Below, in pieces: positions 36,390 to 46,739 of a stretch of DNA of 64,000 nt. How positions within the stretch are numbered: position 1 is the first letter of the stretch; each line of letters opens with the position of its first letter. This DNA comes from Pelagibacteraceae bacterium AG-349-L23 (GTDB lineage: Bacteria > Pseudomonadota > Alphaproteobacteria > Pelagibacterales > Pelagibacteraceae). The notes under the pieces are model-generated. The model saw only the letters and a list, made by a program, of their open reading frames with translations. It was not told the origin of the DNA and ran no database searches. The stretch lies in contig QCDD01000003.1 in the NCBI GenBank assembly GCA_003281045.1, forward strand, positions 1 to 64,000. The letters run 5' to 3'. The position numbers were made by a program, and so were the translations under genes.

Positions 36390-37754
36390 ATGAAAATTAG
36401 AGTAAATTTTATTTATATTTTAATAATAGCATTTTTAATTATTTTGTTAATTTTGGGTCACCAAATTAATAAGCAGAATTCTGCATCCAAAAAAAATGAA
36501 ATTTCAAATATAGTAAATCAACTTAAAACAAGAAATAATCAGCTAGCTAAAATACAAAAAAACTTATTCAAAGACGGAAAAAACTTAAATGATATAATTA
36601 ATAAAAAAGGAATCACTTTTGAAAATATATTTAAAGATAAAAAACTTGATGGATTAAATAATTTTTCTTATTCAAAATATTCAACTAAGGATATTTTATT
36701 TAATGGTAATCGTGGTGCTACTGGCACAGCATATATTGACTTTTATAATAATGATAAAAATTTATTAATCGCAACTTATGATGGAATTTTTGCATTTACT
36801 AATCTTAATAACTTAGAGAATTTTGTAAAAATAAACTCAAATATTAATTCAATAATTAAATATGATAAATTTTATTTTCATGAACAATATGGCATTAAGG
36901 ATATTCATATAGACAATAATAAATTGTACGTCTCATATATTGGTAAAAGAAAAGATAATTGTTACGATCTTAAAATTATTTTTAGTGAATTAAATGAAAA
37001 ATATTTAGATTTTAATTTGTTTTATCAAACATTAAATTGTGTTGATAAAAATAATAATCATGGATTTTGGGCTCATCAAGGTGCAGGTGGAAGGATTGTA
37101 AATCTTGATAATTCAAACCTATTATTTACCACAGGAGACTTTAGAAATAGACCCCTTGCACAAGATATTCAAAGTGATTTTGGAAAAATTTTAAAAATTA
37201 ATATTCAAAATAAAAAATCCGAGGTTGTTTCCTTGGGTCATAGAAATCCTCAAGGCTTATATTACAGTAAAAAATTTGACTTTATTTTATCTACCGAGCA
37301 TGGACCAAAAGGTGGTGACGAAATCAATATAAATAATAAACCCTTTTTAAAAATTAAAAATTTTGGATGGCCAATCTCATCTTATGGAGAACATTATAAA
37401 AAAAATTATTCTGAAAAAATACTGAAAGAAGCACCATTGAACAAATCTCATAAAAAATTTGGTTTTGAAGAACCTATTAAATATTTTGATCCATCGATTG
37501 GTATCAGTCAAACAATTTCCTTGAATGAAGCAGATAGAGAATTTTTAATTGGAGCAATGGGAAATGAGATTGCTGATCAGGATTTAGGACTTCACTATAT
37601 TAAGTTAAATGAAAACAGAGATAAAGTTATTAAACATGATTACTTTTTACTAAATGAGAGAGTAAGGGATATGGTAGTTTCCAAGGATAAAAACTTTATT
37701 ATAATTTTTTTAGAGTCTACAAGTTCAATATTAATTTTTAAAAAAAATAGTTAA
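36390..37754 (+). CDS. Membrane-anchored glucose/sorbosone dehydrogenase-like (PQQ-type) beta-propeller protein
   Basis: The 454-aa product starts with a membrane helix (FIYILIIAFLIILLILGHQI), followed by a helical linker (about residues 30-75) and a six-bladed beta-propeller. Motifs GHRNPQGL, STEHGPKGGDEIN, and NFGWP are the hallmarks of the GSDH/soluble PQQ-dependent sugar dehydrogenase family. The role would be periplasmic oxidation of an aldose-like substrate, if PQQ is available. Members with unknown substrate are common. It starts about 60 bp after ssrA and converges with an FkbM-like gene (8-nt gap). The catalytic His of the family may be that in HQGAGGR. Confidence 0.85.
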   Translation: MKIRVNFIYILIIAFLIILLILGHQINKQNSASKKNEISNIVNQLKTRNNQLAKIQKNLFKDGKNLNDIINKKGITFENIFKDKKLDGLNNFSYSKYSTKDILFNGNRGATGTAYIDFYNNDKNLLIATYDGIFAFTNLNNLENFVKINSNINSIIKYDKFYFHEQYGIKDIHIDNNKLYVSYIGKRKDNCYDLKIIFSELNEKYLDFNLFYQTLNCVDKNNNHGFWAHQGAGGRIVNLDNSNLLFTTGDFRNRPLAQDIQSDFGKILKINIQNKKSEVVSLGHRNPQGLYYSKKFDFILSTEHGPKGGDEININNKPFLKIKNFGWPISSYGEHYKKNYSEKILKEAPLNKSHKKFGFEEPIKYFDPSIGISQTISLNEADREFLIGAMGNEIADQDLGLHYIKLNENRDKVIKHDYFLLNERVRDMVVSKDKNFIIIFLESTSSILIFKKNS

Positions 37755-37762
37755 TAATTAAA

Positions 37763-38545
37763 TTAATTTTTAAAAGAAATTTTAATTTCAGGTCCTCTTT
37801 TACGATTTTTAAAATCTAAACCTTTTATTGGGTAATTTCTCGATGTTTTTTGTTTTTTTATCCTAAATTTTTTTGGATTAATTAATGTCATTTCAATTAC
37901 TTGTGGAACCCCCTTATTATCAACCATACCATAATTATTTGCATTAATATGAATATTTTTTAACTTAGATTTGTTCATGAAATCTTTTATTTTTTTTAAA
38001 TTTTTTTGAAGATTATGAAATTCTACAATTACTAAATTTAGTTTATAAAAATTTTTATTAATTTCTTTTAAAACCTTATACTCATCACCTTCAATATCTA
38101 CTTTTAAAACAACATCTTTGTTATCTCCTATTGCATCAGTAATTGTAACTTGATTATTTTTGTTTGTTTTTTTTGAAACAATTTTTTTGTGATAATGTTT
38201 ATTTTTACCCCTAAAAAAAATTAAGTATTGAAAAAATTTAAAAAGATCTATTATTTTGATAAGTTTAATTTGTTTAAATAATAGTAAAGATATAAAATCT
38301 CTCAAAAATCTTTTAGTCCAAAACTTTCTATCGACTGTGTGATCAAAAGCTAAAATTTTACAATTTTTATTATATTCTTGAAATTGTTTTTCAAAACTCC
38401 ATTCAGCTTCAAGTCCACAAGTAATAATTACACTAGTTTTCTCAATTACACGTTTGTCAATAACATACCCTCCATCCGATTTTCTACCAAGCCTAATTAA
38501 ATTCGATAAATCTGTGTGATAAGGTTTTAAAAAGGATGGTAACAT
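37763..38545 (-). CDS. FkbM-family methyltransferase-like protein
   Basis: A 260-aa putative SAM-dependent methyltransferase. Visible is GGYVIDKRVIEKTSVIITCGLEAEWSFEKQF, a degenerate SAM-binding region, and VVLKVDIEGDEYKVL with IVEFHNL, the FkbM-type signature. Relatives methylate sugars or surface polysaccharides. A Lys/Arg-rich C-terminal tail (KRGPEIKISF) follows. It is positioned between the propeller protein and ppdK with an 18-nt gap to ppdK, but a functional link is not obvious. The substrate is unknown. Confidence 0.75.
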   Translation of the reverse strand: MLPSFLKPYHTDLSNLIRLGRKSDGGYVIDKRVIEKTSVIITCGLEAEWSFEKQFQEYNKNCKILAFDHTVDRKFWTKRFLRDFISLLLFKQIKLIKIIDLFKFFQYLIFFRGKNKHYHKKIVSKKTNKNNQVTITDAIGDNKDVVLKVDIEGDEYKVLKEINKNFYKLNLVIVEFHNLQKNLKKIKDFMNKSKLKNIHINANNYGMVDNKGVPQVIEMTLINPKKFRIKKQKTSRNYPIKGLDFKNRKRGPEIKISFKN

Positions 38546-38563
38546 TTACAACTTAACTAAATT

Positions 38564-41221
38564 CTACTTTTTTATTTCAGCCTGAGCTGCAGCCAGTCTT
38601 GCTATTGGAACTCTATATGGAGAACATGAGACATAATTAAGACCTATTTGCGAACAAAAATTAATGCTCTTTGGATCACCGCCATGTTCACCGCAAATAC
38701 CTAGCTTGATTTTTTTGTTTTGTTTTTTTCCTTTATTAACAGCTATTTCAACTAAATCTTCTACACCTTCATCTATTGAAATAAATGGATCTATTGAAAA
38801 AATTTTGTTTTCAATGTAATCGTTGAGAAATTTTCCACTATCATCTCTACTAATACCAAAAGTAGTTTGCGTTAAATCATTAGTCCCAAAGCTAAAAAAT
38901 TCAGCATGTTTTGCAATATCCTTTGCTTTAATCGCTGCTCTTGGTAGCTCAATCATTGTTCCAACTAAAAATTCTATTTTTACTTTATTTTCTTTTTGTA
39001 CTTTTCTTGCAGTATTAATTACTAGGTCTTTCATTATTTTGATTTCAGCTTCAGTTGACACAAGTGGAATCATTATTTCAGGGAATGCAAATTTTTGTTT
39101 ATTTTTTTTAAGCTCTGACAAAGCTTTAAAAATTGCCTCACATTGCATTTCATAAATTTCAGGGAATGAAATACCTAATCTACAACCTCTGTGTCCAAGC
39201 ATTGGATTTTGCTCATGAAGTTCATCAATTCGAGATTTTACTTCTTTAACACTTACACCAACCACTTCCGCAACCTCTGAAATTTCTTTTTCAGATTTTG
39301 GGAGAAACTCATGTAATGGAGGATCAAGTAAACGAACTGTAACTGGTAATCCATGCATAATCTTGAATATTTCAACAAAATCTTTTTTTTGATGTGGTAA
39401 AAGCTTTAAGAGTGCTTTTAATCTATCATCTTTAGTTTTGGAAAGTATCATCTCTCGTACAGAAATAATTCTTTCTTCATCAAAGAACATGTGCTCCGTT
39501 CTGCATAAGCCAATTCCCTCTGCTCCAAAATCTCTTGCAACTTTTGTATCTAATGGAGTTTCTGCATTTGTTCGAACTTTAAGTTTTCTAATATTATCAG
39601 CCCAACTCATTAATTTTGAAAAGTCACCAGAAATTTCAGGTTTTACTGTTGGTACGCTTCCTAAAATGATTCTTCCAGAGGACCCATCAATTGTGATTAT
39701 ATCGCCCTCTTTAATTTCCACTGAATCAGTTTTGAAAATTTTTTTTTCATAATCAATATCAATTTCACTTGAGCCTGAAACACATGGTCTACCCATACCT
39801 CTTGCAACAACAGCTGCATGACTTGTCATTCCTCCTCTAGCAGTCAATATTCCCTTAGCAGCGTGCATACCCTGAATATCTTCGGGAGAAGTTTCTACTC
39901 TAACCAATATTACATCTTGCATCATGTTATTAAGTCTTTCAGCCTCTTCAGATGTAAATACCACCTTTCCACTAGCAGCCCCTGGTGAGGCAGGTAAACC
40001 ATTTGCAATTATTTCTATAGAACTTTTTTCATCCAAAGTAGGGTGTAATAATGTATCTAAAGAATTTGGATCTATTCTTAAAATTGCTTCTTTTTTTGCA
40101 ATTAATTTTTCTTTGACCATATCCACAGCTATTTTAACTGCTGATTTTGCAGTTCTTTTACCTGACCTAGTTTGTAGGATCCATAATTTTTCATTCTCAA
40201 CTGTAAATTCTACATCTTGCATATCTTTGTAATGCGCCTCTAACTTTTTTAAAATTTTATGAAGCTCTAAATAAACTTTCGGCATAGACTCTTCCATAGA
40301 AAGTGCCTCAACTTTTGCCTCTCGTTTGGCTTTTTTCGTAATATATTGCGGTGTCCTTGTTCCTGCTACTACATCCTCTCCCTGAGCATTAATTAAATAC
40401 TCTCCATAAATATTATTTGATCCGTCTGACGGATTTCTTGTAAAAACAACTCCAGTAGCACAATCATTTCCCATATTTCCAAAAACCATAGATTGCACGT
40501 TAACTGCTGTTCCCCATTCAGATGGTATCTGATTTAACTTTCTATAAATTTTAGCTCTATTACTTTCCCAAGATAAAAATACTGCACTTATTGCTCCAAA
40601 TAATTGTTGATAAACATCTTGAGGAAATTCTTTTTTTGTTTTTTCTTTAACAATATTTTTAAAATCTTTTATTAAACCATCCCAATCATCTTCATCAAGA
40701 TCTGTATCCAGCAGAACTCCTTTGGTTAATTTATAATTTTCTATAAGTTCCTCAAAATGATAGCCTTCCACCCCAAGAACAACATTTCCATACATTTGAA
40801 TAAATCTTCTATAACTATCTTTGGCAAATCTTCCGTTAGAGGTTTTGTTGGCTAGTGCTTTAACAGTTTTGTCATTCAAACCAAGATTTAGTATTGTATC
40901 CATCATACCGGGCATAGATACTCTAGCACCAGATCTCACAGATAATAAAAGCGGATTTTTTAGATCTCCAAATTTTTTTTTTACATCTTTCTCAATTATC
41001 TTTAACTCTTTTTTAATTTGATTTATCAATGAAGGATTCAATCTCTTTTTATTTTGGTAAAAAAGATCACAGACGTTTGTTGAAATTGTAAATCCAGGTG
41101 GAACTGGAAGACCCATTCTTCCCATTTCCGATAAATTAGCACCTTTGCCGCCTAAAAAATTTTTGGGATTTTTAATTTTTTTAGAGTCTTTAGATTTAAA
41201 ATTTAAAATTAATTTATTCAT
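38564..41221 (-). CDS. ppdK: Pyruvate, phosphate dikinase PpdK
   Basis: The 885-aa enzyme interconverts pyruvate, ATP and phosphate with PEP, AMP and PPi. The N-terminal ATP-grasp part has GGKGANLSEMGRMGLPVPPGFTISTNVC. The central swivelling domain carries the phospho-His motif TARGGMTSHAAVVARGMGRPCVSG. The C-terminal PEP-binding barrel has EGIGLCRTEHMFF, LDPPLHEFLP and LGICGEHGGDP. It is the PPi-dependent alternative to pyruvate kinase and may run gluconeogenically in an organic-acid feeder. Its start overlaps the glyS stop by 8 nt. Confidence 0.97.
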   Translation of the reverse strand: MNKLILNFKSKDSKKIKNPKNFLGGKGANLSEMGRMGLPVPPGFTISTNVCDLFYQNKKRLNPSLINQIKKELKIIEKDVKKKFGDLKNPLLLSVRSGARVSMPGMMDTILNLGLNDKTVKALANKTSNGRFAKDSYRRFIQMYGNVVLGVEGYHFEELIENYKLTKGVLLDTDLDEDDWDGLIKDFKNIVKEKTKKEFPQDVYQQLFGAISAVFLSWESNRAKIYRKLNQIPSEWGTAVNVQSMVFGNMGNDCATGVVFTRNPSDGSNNIYGEYLINAQGEDVVAGTRTPQYITKKAKREAKVEALSMEESMPKVYLELHKILKKLEAHYKDMQDVEFTVENEKLWILQTRSGKRTAKSAVKIAVDMVKEKLIAKKEAILRIDPNSLDTLLHPTLDEKSSIEIIANGLPASPGAASGKVVFTSEEAERLNNMMQDVILVRVETSPEDIQGMHAAKGILTARGGMTSHAAVVARGMGRPCVSGSSEIDIDYEKKIFKTDSVEIKEGDIITIDGSSGRIILGSVPTVKPEISGDFSKLMSWADNIRKLKVRTNAETPLDTKVARDFGAEGIGLCRTEHMFFDEERIISVREMILSKTKDDRLKALLKLLPHQKKDFVEIFKIMHGLPVTVRLLDPPLHEFLPKSEKEISEVAEVVGVSVKEVKSRIDELHEQNPMLGHRGCRLGISFPEIYEMQCEAIFKALSELKKNKQKFAFPEIMIPLVSTEAEIKIMKDLVINTARKVQKENKVKIEFLVGTMIELPRAAIKAKDIAKHAEFFSFGTNDLTQTTFGISRDDSGKFLNDYIENKIFSIDPFISIDEGVEDLVEIAVNKGKKQNKKIKLGICGEHGGDPKSINFCSQIGLNYVSCSPYRVPIARLAAAQAEIKK

Positions 41222-43286
41222 TATTTGCTTTTAATAATTGAAAATTCATAAAATTTTGAAAGGTTTTACATAACATATTTATAAGTTCCAAACGATTTTT
41301 TCTTAAATCTTCATTATCTTCATTTACTTTGACATTATCAAAAAATTCGAAAATTTCTTTTTTTGCTCCAGCTAAGACCGATAAAGATTCTTCAAAATTT
41401 TCATTATTATCTATATCTGAATAATACTTCTTTATATCAGTAATCTTTTTAAACAAATTTTTTTCATAATCGCTTTTAAAAATACCAGGATCAGTTGAAT
41501 TGGTTAATTCAATTTCTTTATTTTCCATTTCACTTTGAAGTATATTGGAAGCCCTTTTATAACTTGACGTTATATCTATACCAATTTGATTATTTATTAT
41601 TTTATTTACACATCTTGCTTTTTCGAAAGATGAAAACAATTTATTAGTTGAAAAATTTGAAATCGATGCTTCAATAATATCAAATCGAACATCTTTTTCT
41701 TTAAGATAATATCTAAATCTATCTTTTAAGAAATTACTTAAATCTTTTTTTAATTCATTATTTACAAGAGTAAAATTTTGTTCTTGATATAAACCAATAG
41801 AATAATTCAATAAATCGTTTAATTTTAAATCTTTTTTATTTTCAATTATTATTCTTATTATGCCGAGCGCCACTCTTCTAAGTGCAAACGGATCTTTTGA
41901 ACTTGTAGGTTTTTCATCAATCCCAAAAAAACCAACAAGATTATCTATTTTGTCTGTCATCGATAAAGCAATACTGAAAGGTTTTTTTGGTACATTTGAA
42001 TCTAATCCAATCGGTAAATATTGTTCAGTTATTGATAAACAAATATCTTTATCAAAACCTTGTTGTGCGGAAAAATAGCCTCCCATAATTCCCTGTAATT
42101 CAGGAAACTCACCAACTAAATCTGAAGTTAAATCTGTTTTACAAATAGATGCTGATAACTCTACTTTTTCTTTACTAATTAATAATTCATCAGATATCAT
42201 TCCACCTAATTTTCTCATTCGCTGAACTTTATCAAAATAGGTTCCAAGTCCCTTGAAAAAATTAATTCTTTTTAGTTCAGATACCTTTTTCACTAAATTT
42301 TGTGTTTTATCTTTATTCCAAAAAAATTCTGCATCGCTCAATCTAGCATCAACAACTCTTTGATTTCCAAGTTTGATTAACCCTTTTTGGTCTTTTTTAT
42401 TTGCAACGAGTAAAAATTGATTTGTAATTTGATTATTTTTATCAATCGTAGGAAAATATTTTTGATGTGACTGCATAGTCAAAACAAGTATTTCCCTCGG
42501 GATTGATAAAAATTTTTTATCAAAATCACATAGTAAAACGTTTGGACATTCAACCAAATCTACAACCTCATCAAATAATTTAAAATTTTCTAAAATAAAT
42601 AATTTTTTTTTACTTAATATCTTTGTGAATTCCTTTTGAATAATTTGTTTTCTTTTAGTTTGATCAACAATTGTTCCATGTATCTTCAAAAATCTTTCAT
42701 AAGATTTGAAGTTTTTAAATACTCCTGTTTTTTCTTCATAATCCTTGTCAATAAAGGTCTTATTAGACGAAGTTAGATGGTAAAATTTAAAATCTATTAT
42801 TTTTTCATCAAACACTGATAAAATAGACTTTAATGGTCTTGCCCAATTAAGGTTAAATTCACCCCATTTCATTGATTTTTTCCATTGGTAGCTTCCTAAA
42901 AGTTTTGGTATTAAAGCTTTTAACAAATCTGAAGTGTTCAATATTTTTGAGGGTGTTTTAAAAAAGTAGAATTCTCCTTTTTCTGTATCACGTTTAATAA
43001 GTTGTTTTTTGTCAATTTTGTTTGATCTCAAAAAACCCTCAATTGCTTCTACAGGAGCACTGGTTTTGGGTCCTTTAATTTCCTCAGACACAACTTTAAT
43101 TTTTTTTTGTAAACCCTCAAATACGATAATCAATCTGTTTGGAGTTGATAATGAAAAACTTTTTTTTGATTTTATTGATTTATTGATAAAATATTCTCTA
43201 AATTCCTCTAAAAGTTTTTCACGAAAATTTTTTTGTAAATTAGCTGGAATTTCCTCACTAAATAATTCTAAAAAAAATTCCGCCAT
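41214..43286 (-). CDS. glyS: Glycyl-tRNA synthetase beta subunit GlyS
   Basis: The beta chain of the alpha2beta2 bacterial glycyl-tRNA synthetase. With ATG 43284-43286 (MAEFFLELFSEEIP) the protein is 690 aa, and this start leaves a 1-nt gap after the glyQ stop; the ORF track version adds 11 residues inside glyQ. Recognisable parts are the N-terminal LFSEEIPANLQ, KSMKWGEFNLNWARPL, ECPNVLLCDFDKKFLSIPREILVLTMQSHQKYFP, and FPELQGIMGGYFSAQQG. It contributes tRNA binding. Length matches the family. Confidence 0.96.
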   Translation of the reverse strand: MAEFFLELFSEEIPANLQKNFREKLLEEFREYFINKSIKSKKSFSLSTPNRLIIVFEGLQKKIKVVSEEIKGPKTSAPVEAIEGFLRSNKIDKKQLIKRDTEKGEFYFFKTPSKILNTSDLLKALIPKLLGSYQWKKSMKWGEFNLNWARPLKSILSVFDEKIIDFKFYHLTSSNKTFIDKDYEEKTGVFKNFKSYERFLKIHGTIVDQTKRKQIIQKEFTKILSKKKLFILENFKLFDEVVDLVECPNVLLCDFDKKFLSIPREILVLTMQSHQKYFPTIDKNNQITNQFLLVANKKDQKGLIKLGNQRVVDARLSDAEFFWNKDKTQNLVKKVSELKRINFFKGLGTYFDKVQRMRKLGGMISDELLISKEKVELSASICKTDLTSDLVGEFPELQGIMGGYFSAQQGFDKDICLSITEQYLPIGLDSNVPKKPFSIALSMTDKIDNLVGFFGIDEKPTSSKDPFALRRVALGIIRIIIENKKDLKLNDLLNYSIGLYQEQNFTLVNNELKKDLSNFLKDRFRYYLKEKDVRFDIIEASISNFSTNKLFSSFEKARCVNKIINNQIGIDITSSYKRASNILQSEMENKEIELTNSTDPGIFKSDYEKNLFKKITDIKKYYSDIDNNENFEESLSVLAGAKKEIFEFFDNVKVNEDNEDLRKNRLELINMLCKTFQNFMNFQLLKANNE

Positions 43287-43287
43287 T

Positions 43288-44160
43288 TTATATTTGTGTG
43301 TCAATCCAAATTGAAGCAACAGATTTTGTAATTTCTCTTATACGTCCAATATATTCTGCTCTCTGGGCAACACTGATAGCTCCTCTTGCATCAAGTATAT
43401 TAAATACATGACTTGCTTTTAAGCATTGATCATAAGCTGGGAGCGATATTTTTTGATCTATTAGTGATTTAGCCTCACTTTCGAACATATCAAATATTTT
43501 AAACAGATTCGAGGTATTAGCATGTTCAAAGTTATAAGCCGAAAATTCTTTCTCCGCTTGATAAAAAACTTCTCTGTATTCAACATTTTCGTTATTCCAA
43601 ATTAAATCATAAACATTATTTTTTTGTTGTGTGAACATACAAATTCTTTCTAAGCCATAAGTAATTTCTACTGAAACAGGTTTACATTCAAAGCCAGCCA
43701 TTTGTTGAAAATATGTAAATTGAGTTATTTCCATTCCATCACACCAAACTTCCCAACCAAGACCTGCTGCGCCTAAAGTTGGACTTTCCCAATCATCCTC
43801 AACAAATCTAATATCATGATTTTTATGATCAATACCGATTGTAGACAAACTATTTAAATAAAGTTTTTTTATATTTGATGGAGAAGGTTTAATTATGACT
43901 TGAAATTGATAATAGTGCTGAAGTCTATTAGGATTATCTCCATATCTTCCATCAGTCGGTCTTCTAGAAGGTTGCACATAAGCTGCTTTCCATGGTTTTG
44001 GTCCAAGTGACCTCAGAGTTGTGGCTGGATGAAAAGTTCCTGCTCCAACCTCCATATCATATGGTTGTAAAATTATACAACCATGTTTACTCCAATATTT
44101 TTGGAGGTTTAAAATTGTATCCTGAAAAGTTTGAAATTTTGGTTTTTTTTTAGAGGCCAT
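43288..44160 (-). CDS. glyQ: Glycyl-tRNA synthetase alpha subunit GlyQ
   Basis: The catalytic alpha chain (290 aa), a class II aaRS core. Hallmarks are [64 protein letters not shown] and [24 protein letters not shown]. It activates glycine and charges tRNA-Gly as an alpha2beta2 complex with GlyS. It overlaps the S49 peptidase gene by 11 nt upstream and is followed 1 nt later by glyS. Confidence 0.97.
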   Translation of the reverse strand: MASKKKPKFQTFQDTILNLQKYWSKHGCIILQPYDMEVGAGTFHPATTLRSLGPKPWKAAYVQPSRRPTDGRYGDNPNRLQHYYQFQVIIKPSPSNIKKLYLNSLSTIGIDHKNHDIRFVEDDWESPTLGAAGLGWEVWCDGMEITQFTYFQQMAGFECKPVSVEITYGLERICMFTQQKNNVYDLIWNNENVEYREVFYQAEKEFSAYNFEHANTSNLFKIFDMFESEAKSLIDQKISLPAYDQCLKASHVFNILDARGAISVAQRAEYIGRIREITKSVASIWIDTQI

Positions 44161-44956
44161 ATTTTTGCCAAATAGATTTTTCTTCTAATATATTTGCGAC
44201 CTGATCGACGTGATCGTTAGATGATGACAATTTTTTACTTAACCAACTTTTAGATTTTTCAAATTTTTTGATTATTACATCTTCTCCAAATTTTTCTCTC
44301 AACACTTGATTGGCATCACCTATTTCGTCAATCAAACCAAGTTCTTTGGATTTAGTTCCAGACCAAAACTCTCCAGAAAATAACTCAACTTCTGATTTCT
44401 TTAGTTTTTCACCTCTACTTTTTTCAACAACATTAATGAAATCTTTATGCAAATCTAATTGTATATTTTTTAATCTTTCTATATCTTCTTTTTTTTCGTC
44501 AAGAAACGGATCGAGAGTGCTTTTATTTTTACCAGCAGTATGAACTCTTCTTTCAACTCCAATTTTTTTAATTAATTCTGTAAAACCAAATGATGAATAA
44601 ATTACACCTATAGATCCAATAATTGAACTAGAGTTTGCATAAATTTCATCACCAGCACACGCAATCAAATAGCCTCCTGATGCAGCAATATCCTCTGCAA
44701 AAACTATTACCTTTTTTTTATTTTTTTTCGCTTGTTGTCTTATAAAATTAAAGATTAAGTGTGATTGAACAGGTGATCCACCAGGAGAATTAATTGTAAT
44801 AGCAACGCATGGTGCTTTTTTTACAGAAAAAGCCTTTAAAATTATCTCTTCTTGACCTGAAAAATCTATACCTTGTTTAAATTTACCTACATTTCCGATA
44901 ACACCAGCTAATTTAATATGAGGAATAATTTTCTTCTTTTTAAAAATTGAGAGCAT
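44150..44956 (-). CDS. sppA: S49 family signal peptide peptidase (SppA/SohB-like)
   Basis: A 268-aa serine protease that digests leftover signal peptides in the membrane. The motif [11 protein letters not shown] precedes the catalytic Ser in [21 protein letters not shown], and the catalytic Lys is probably in the [14 protein letters not shown] segment. The short single-domain form resembles SohB or the half-size SppA of archaea and Bacillus rather than the 600-residue E. coli type. No strong N-terminal membrane anchor is evident (only [11 protein letters not shown]), so its localisation is uncertain. It overlaps glyQ by 11 nt. Confidence 0.9.
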   Translation of the reverse strand: MLSIFKKKKIIPHIKLAGVIGNVGKFKQGIDFSGQEEIILKAFSVKKAPCVAITINSPGGSPVQSHLIFNFIRQQAKKNKKKVIVFAEDIAASGGYLIACAGDEIYANSSSIIGSIGVIYSSFGFTELIKKIGVERRVHTAGKNKSTLDPFLDEKKEDIERLKNIQLDLHKDFINVVEKSRGEKLKKSEVELFSGEFWSGTKSKELGLIDEIGDANQVLREKFGEDVIIKKFEKSKSWLSKKLSSSNDHVDQVANILEEKSIWQKYGL

Positions 44957-45069
44957 AACAAAACTTTATAGAATTTTTGTATTAATATAAAGACACCTTA
45001 TAATTGAAGATTTAGGTGCGTCAATTGATAAGTATCAAAAGAAACTTATTACATTAATTTGCTCACATT

Positions 45070-46083
45070 ATGGGAAGCGTAATTCAACTTAAAGAACAAA
45101 TTAATAACTCTTACTTTCAACTTAAAAACTCAGTTGAAAATAAGTTAATGCTTGTTGAAGAAAAAATTAAATCAAAACTAGATAGTAATGTTGAGCTAGT
45201 TAAAAAAATGACAGATTATCATTTAAATACTGGTGGCAAAAGGTTAAGAGCCTTATTAACTTTGGGTTCATCAAAGCTATGTGGTTACACAAAAGGTACC
45301 AGAGATATTAATTTAGCAGCTTGTGTAGAACTAATTCATGCTGCAACTTTGATGCATGATGATGTTATAGATAATGGTTCAATTAGAAGGGGTAAAAAAA
45401 CACCAAATAAAATTTGGGGTAACCACTCATCTGTTCTAGCTGGCGATTATCTTCTTAGTAGGTGTTTTGAAATGATGGTAGAGGATGAAAACATTGAAGT
45501 TTTAAAACTATTATCGTCAACATCATCAATAATTGCTCAAGGTGAAATTTTGCAACTCCAGCATAAAGGTGAGGTTGATATGCTTGAAGAAACTTATTTG
45601 AAAATAATTTCTTCAAAGACGGCTGAGTTATTTGCTGCTGCTACTAAAGTAGGAGCAATTTTATCAGAAATGAAAACTAAAGAGAAAGAAGCTTTAGAGT
45701 TTTATGGTAGGAATTTAGGTTTAACTTTTCAAATTGCTGATGACACTTTAGATTATAATTCAGAATTAAAAATATTTGGAAAAAATATCGGTCAAGACTT
45801 CTATGAGGGAAAAATTACACTACCAATAATTCTTCTATTTCAAAAAGCTAATAAAGATGAAAAAGAAACTCTTAAGAAAACTTTTGCAAAAGAAGAGAGA
45901 AATCAAAATGATTTAAATTATACCTTATCTTTAATAAAGAAATACGATATTTTAAATAGTTGTTATCAAAAGGCCAAGCACTATATTAATTTGTCATCAA
46001 ATTCATTGTCGGTATTTAAAGACTCTGAAGAAAAAAATATCCTTGAAAATTTAACATCTTTTAGTATATCAAGAAATTTTTAG
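45070..46083 (+). CDS. ispB: Long-chain polyprenyl diphosphate synthase (IspB-type)
   Basis: The 337-aa enzyme extends FPP or GGPP with IPP to the C40-C50 side chain of ubiquinone. The first Asp-rich motif is DDVID at about residues 97-101 (LMHDDVIDNGSIRRGKKT) and the second is QIADDTLDY; TGGKRLRALL is also typical. It is the only plus-strand gene in its neighbourhood and overlaps the convergent pdxH by 4 nt. Its chain length cannot be read directly, but the DDxxD context fits octa- or decaprenyl synthases. It is distinct from the FPP-type synthase at 49.7-50.6 kb. Confidence 0.93.
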   Translation: MGSVIQLKEQINNSYFQLKNSVENKLMLVEEKIKSKLDSNVELVKKMTDYHLNTGGKRLRALLTLGSSKLCGYTKGTRDINLAACVELIHAATLMHDDVIDNGSIRRGKKTPNKIWGNHSSVLAGDYLLSRCFEMMVEDENIEVLKLLSSTSSIIAQGEILQLQHKGEVDMLEETYLKIISSKTAELFAAATKVGAILSEMKTKEKEALEFYGRNLGLTFQIADDTLDYNSELKIFGKNIGQDFYEGKITLPIILLFQKANKDEKETLKKTFAKEERNQNDLNYTLSLIKKYDILNSCYQKAKHYINLSSNSLSVFKDSEEKNILENLTSFSISRNF

Positions 46084-46706
46084 GGGCTTAAAAGACTTTT
46101 GGTCCAACCATTATTTGCTGTCAATTTATACTTTAGTCTTTCGTGTATTCTATTATCTCCATCTAACCAAAATTCTATGCTTGTAGGTTTTAAATTCCAG
46201 CCTGACCAATGATTTGGTCTTGGAACATTATTTTGATCCTGGTATTTATTTTTAAATTTTTCTAATGATTTTATCAATTCTTCCCTATTGACTAATTCAC
46301 TACTTTGTTTTGATGCCCAAGCCCCAATTCTACTTTCGTAAGCTCTAGAGTTAAAATAATTATCTGCTACCTCATCTTCTACTTGGCTCAAAGTACCTAC
46401 AATTCTAATTTGCCTAAGCAAACTTTTCCAATGAAAACACATTGTTGCATTGGGGTTTTCTTTTATTTCGTTTCCTTTCTGACTATTAAGATTAGTATAA
46501 AAAACAAATCCATTTTTATCGTAACCTTTAAGAAGCACCATCCTTACTGATGGAACACCTTGTTTTGTTGCAGTTCCAAGAGCTAAAGCATTTGGATCAT
46601 TAATTTCGTTCTTTTTTGCCTCTTCGTACCAACTTTCAAATAATTTAAAAGGATCATCTAAATCTAGAAAGCATTTATTAAGCCCTAGTGAGTTTTTTTC
46701 ATTCAT
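46080..46706 (-). CDS. pdxH: Pyridoxamine 5'-phosphate oxidase PdxH
   Basis: PdxH oxidises pyridoxamine or pyridoxine phosphate to pyridoxal phosphate using FMN. The 208-aa protein has ALGTATKQGVPSVRMVLLKGYDKNGFVFYTNLNSQKG, SRIGAWASKQS, and the C-terminal PRPNHWSGWNLKPTSIEFWLDGDNRIHERLKY. It ends convergently with ispB, overlapping by 4 nt, and is divergent from aroC with a 33-bp gap. Confidence 0.96.
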   Translation of the reverse strand: MNEKNSLGLNKCFLDLDDPFKLFESWYEEAKKNEINDPNALALGTATKQGVPSVRMVLLKGYDKNGFVFYTNLNSQKGNEIKENPNATMCFHWKSLLRQIRIVGTLSQVEDEVADNYFNSRAYESRIGAWASKQSSELVNREELIKSLEKFKNKYQDQNNVPRPNHWSGWNLKPTSIEFWLDGDNRIHERLKYKLTANNGWTKSLLSP

Positions 46707-46739
46707 AATTTTAACAAAATAATCTATACAATATAAATA

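Noticed and set aside
44990-45025. Possible stem CACCT/AGGTG upstream of ispB
   Set aside because: It needs a bulge and has only five solid pairs, so chance is likely.
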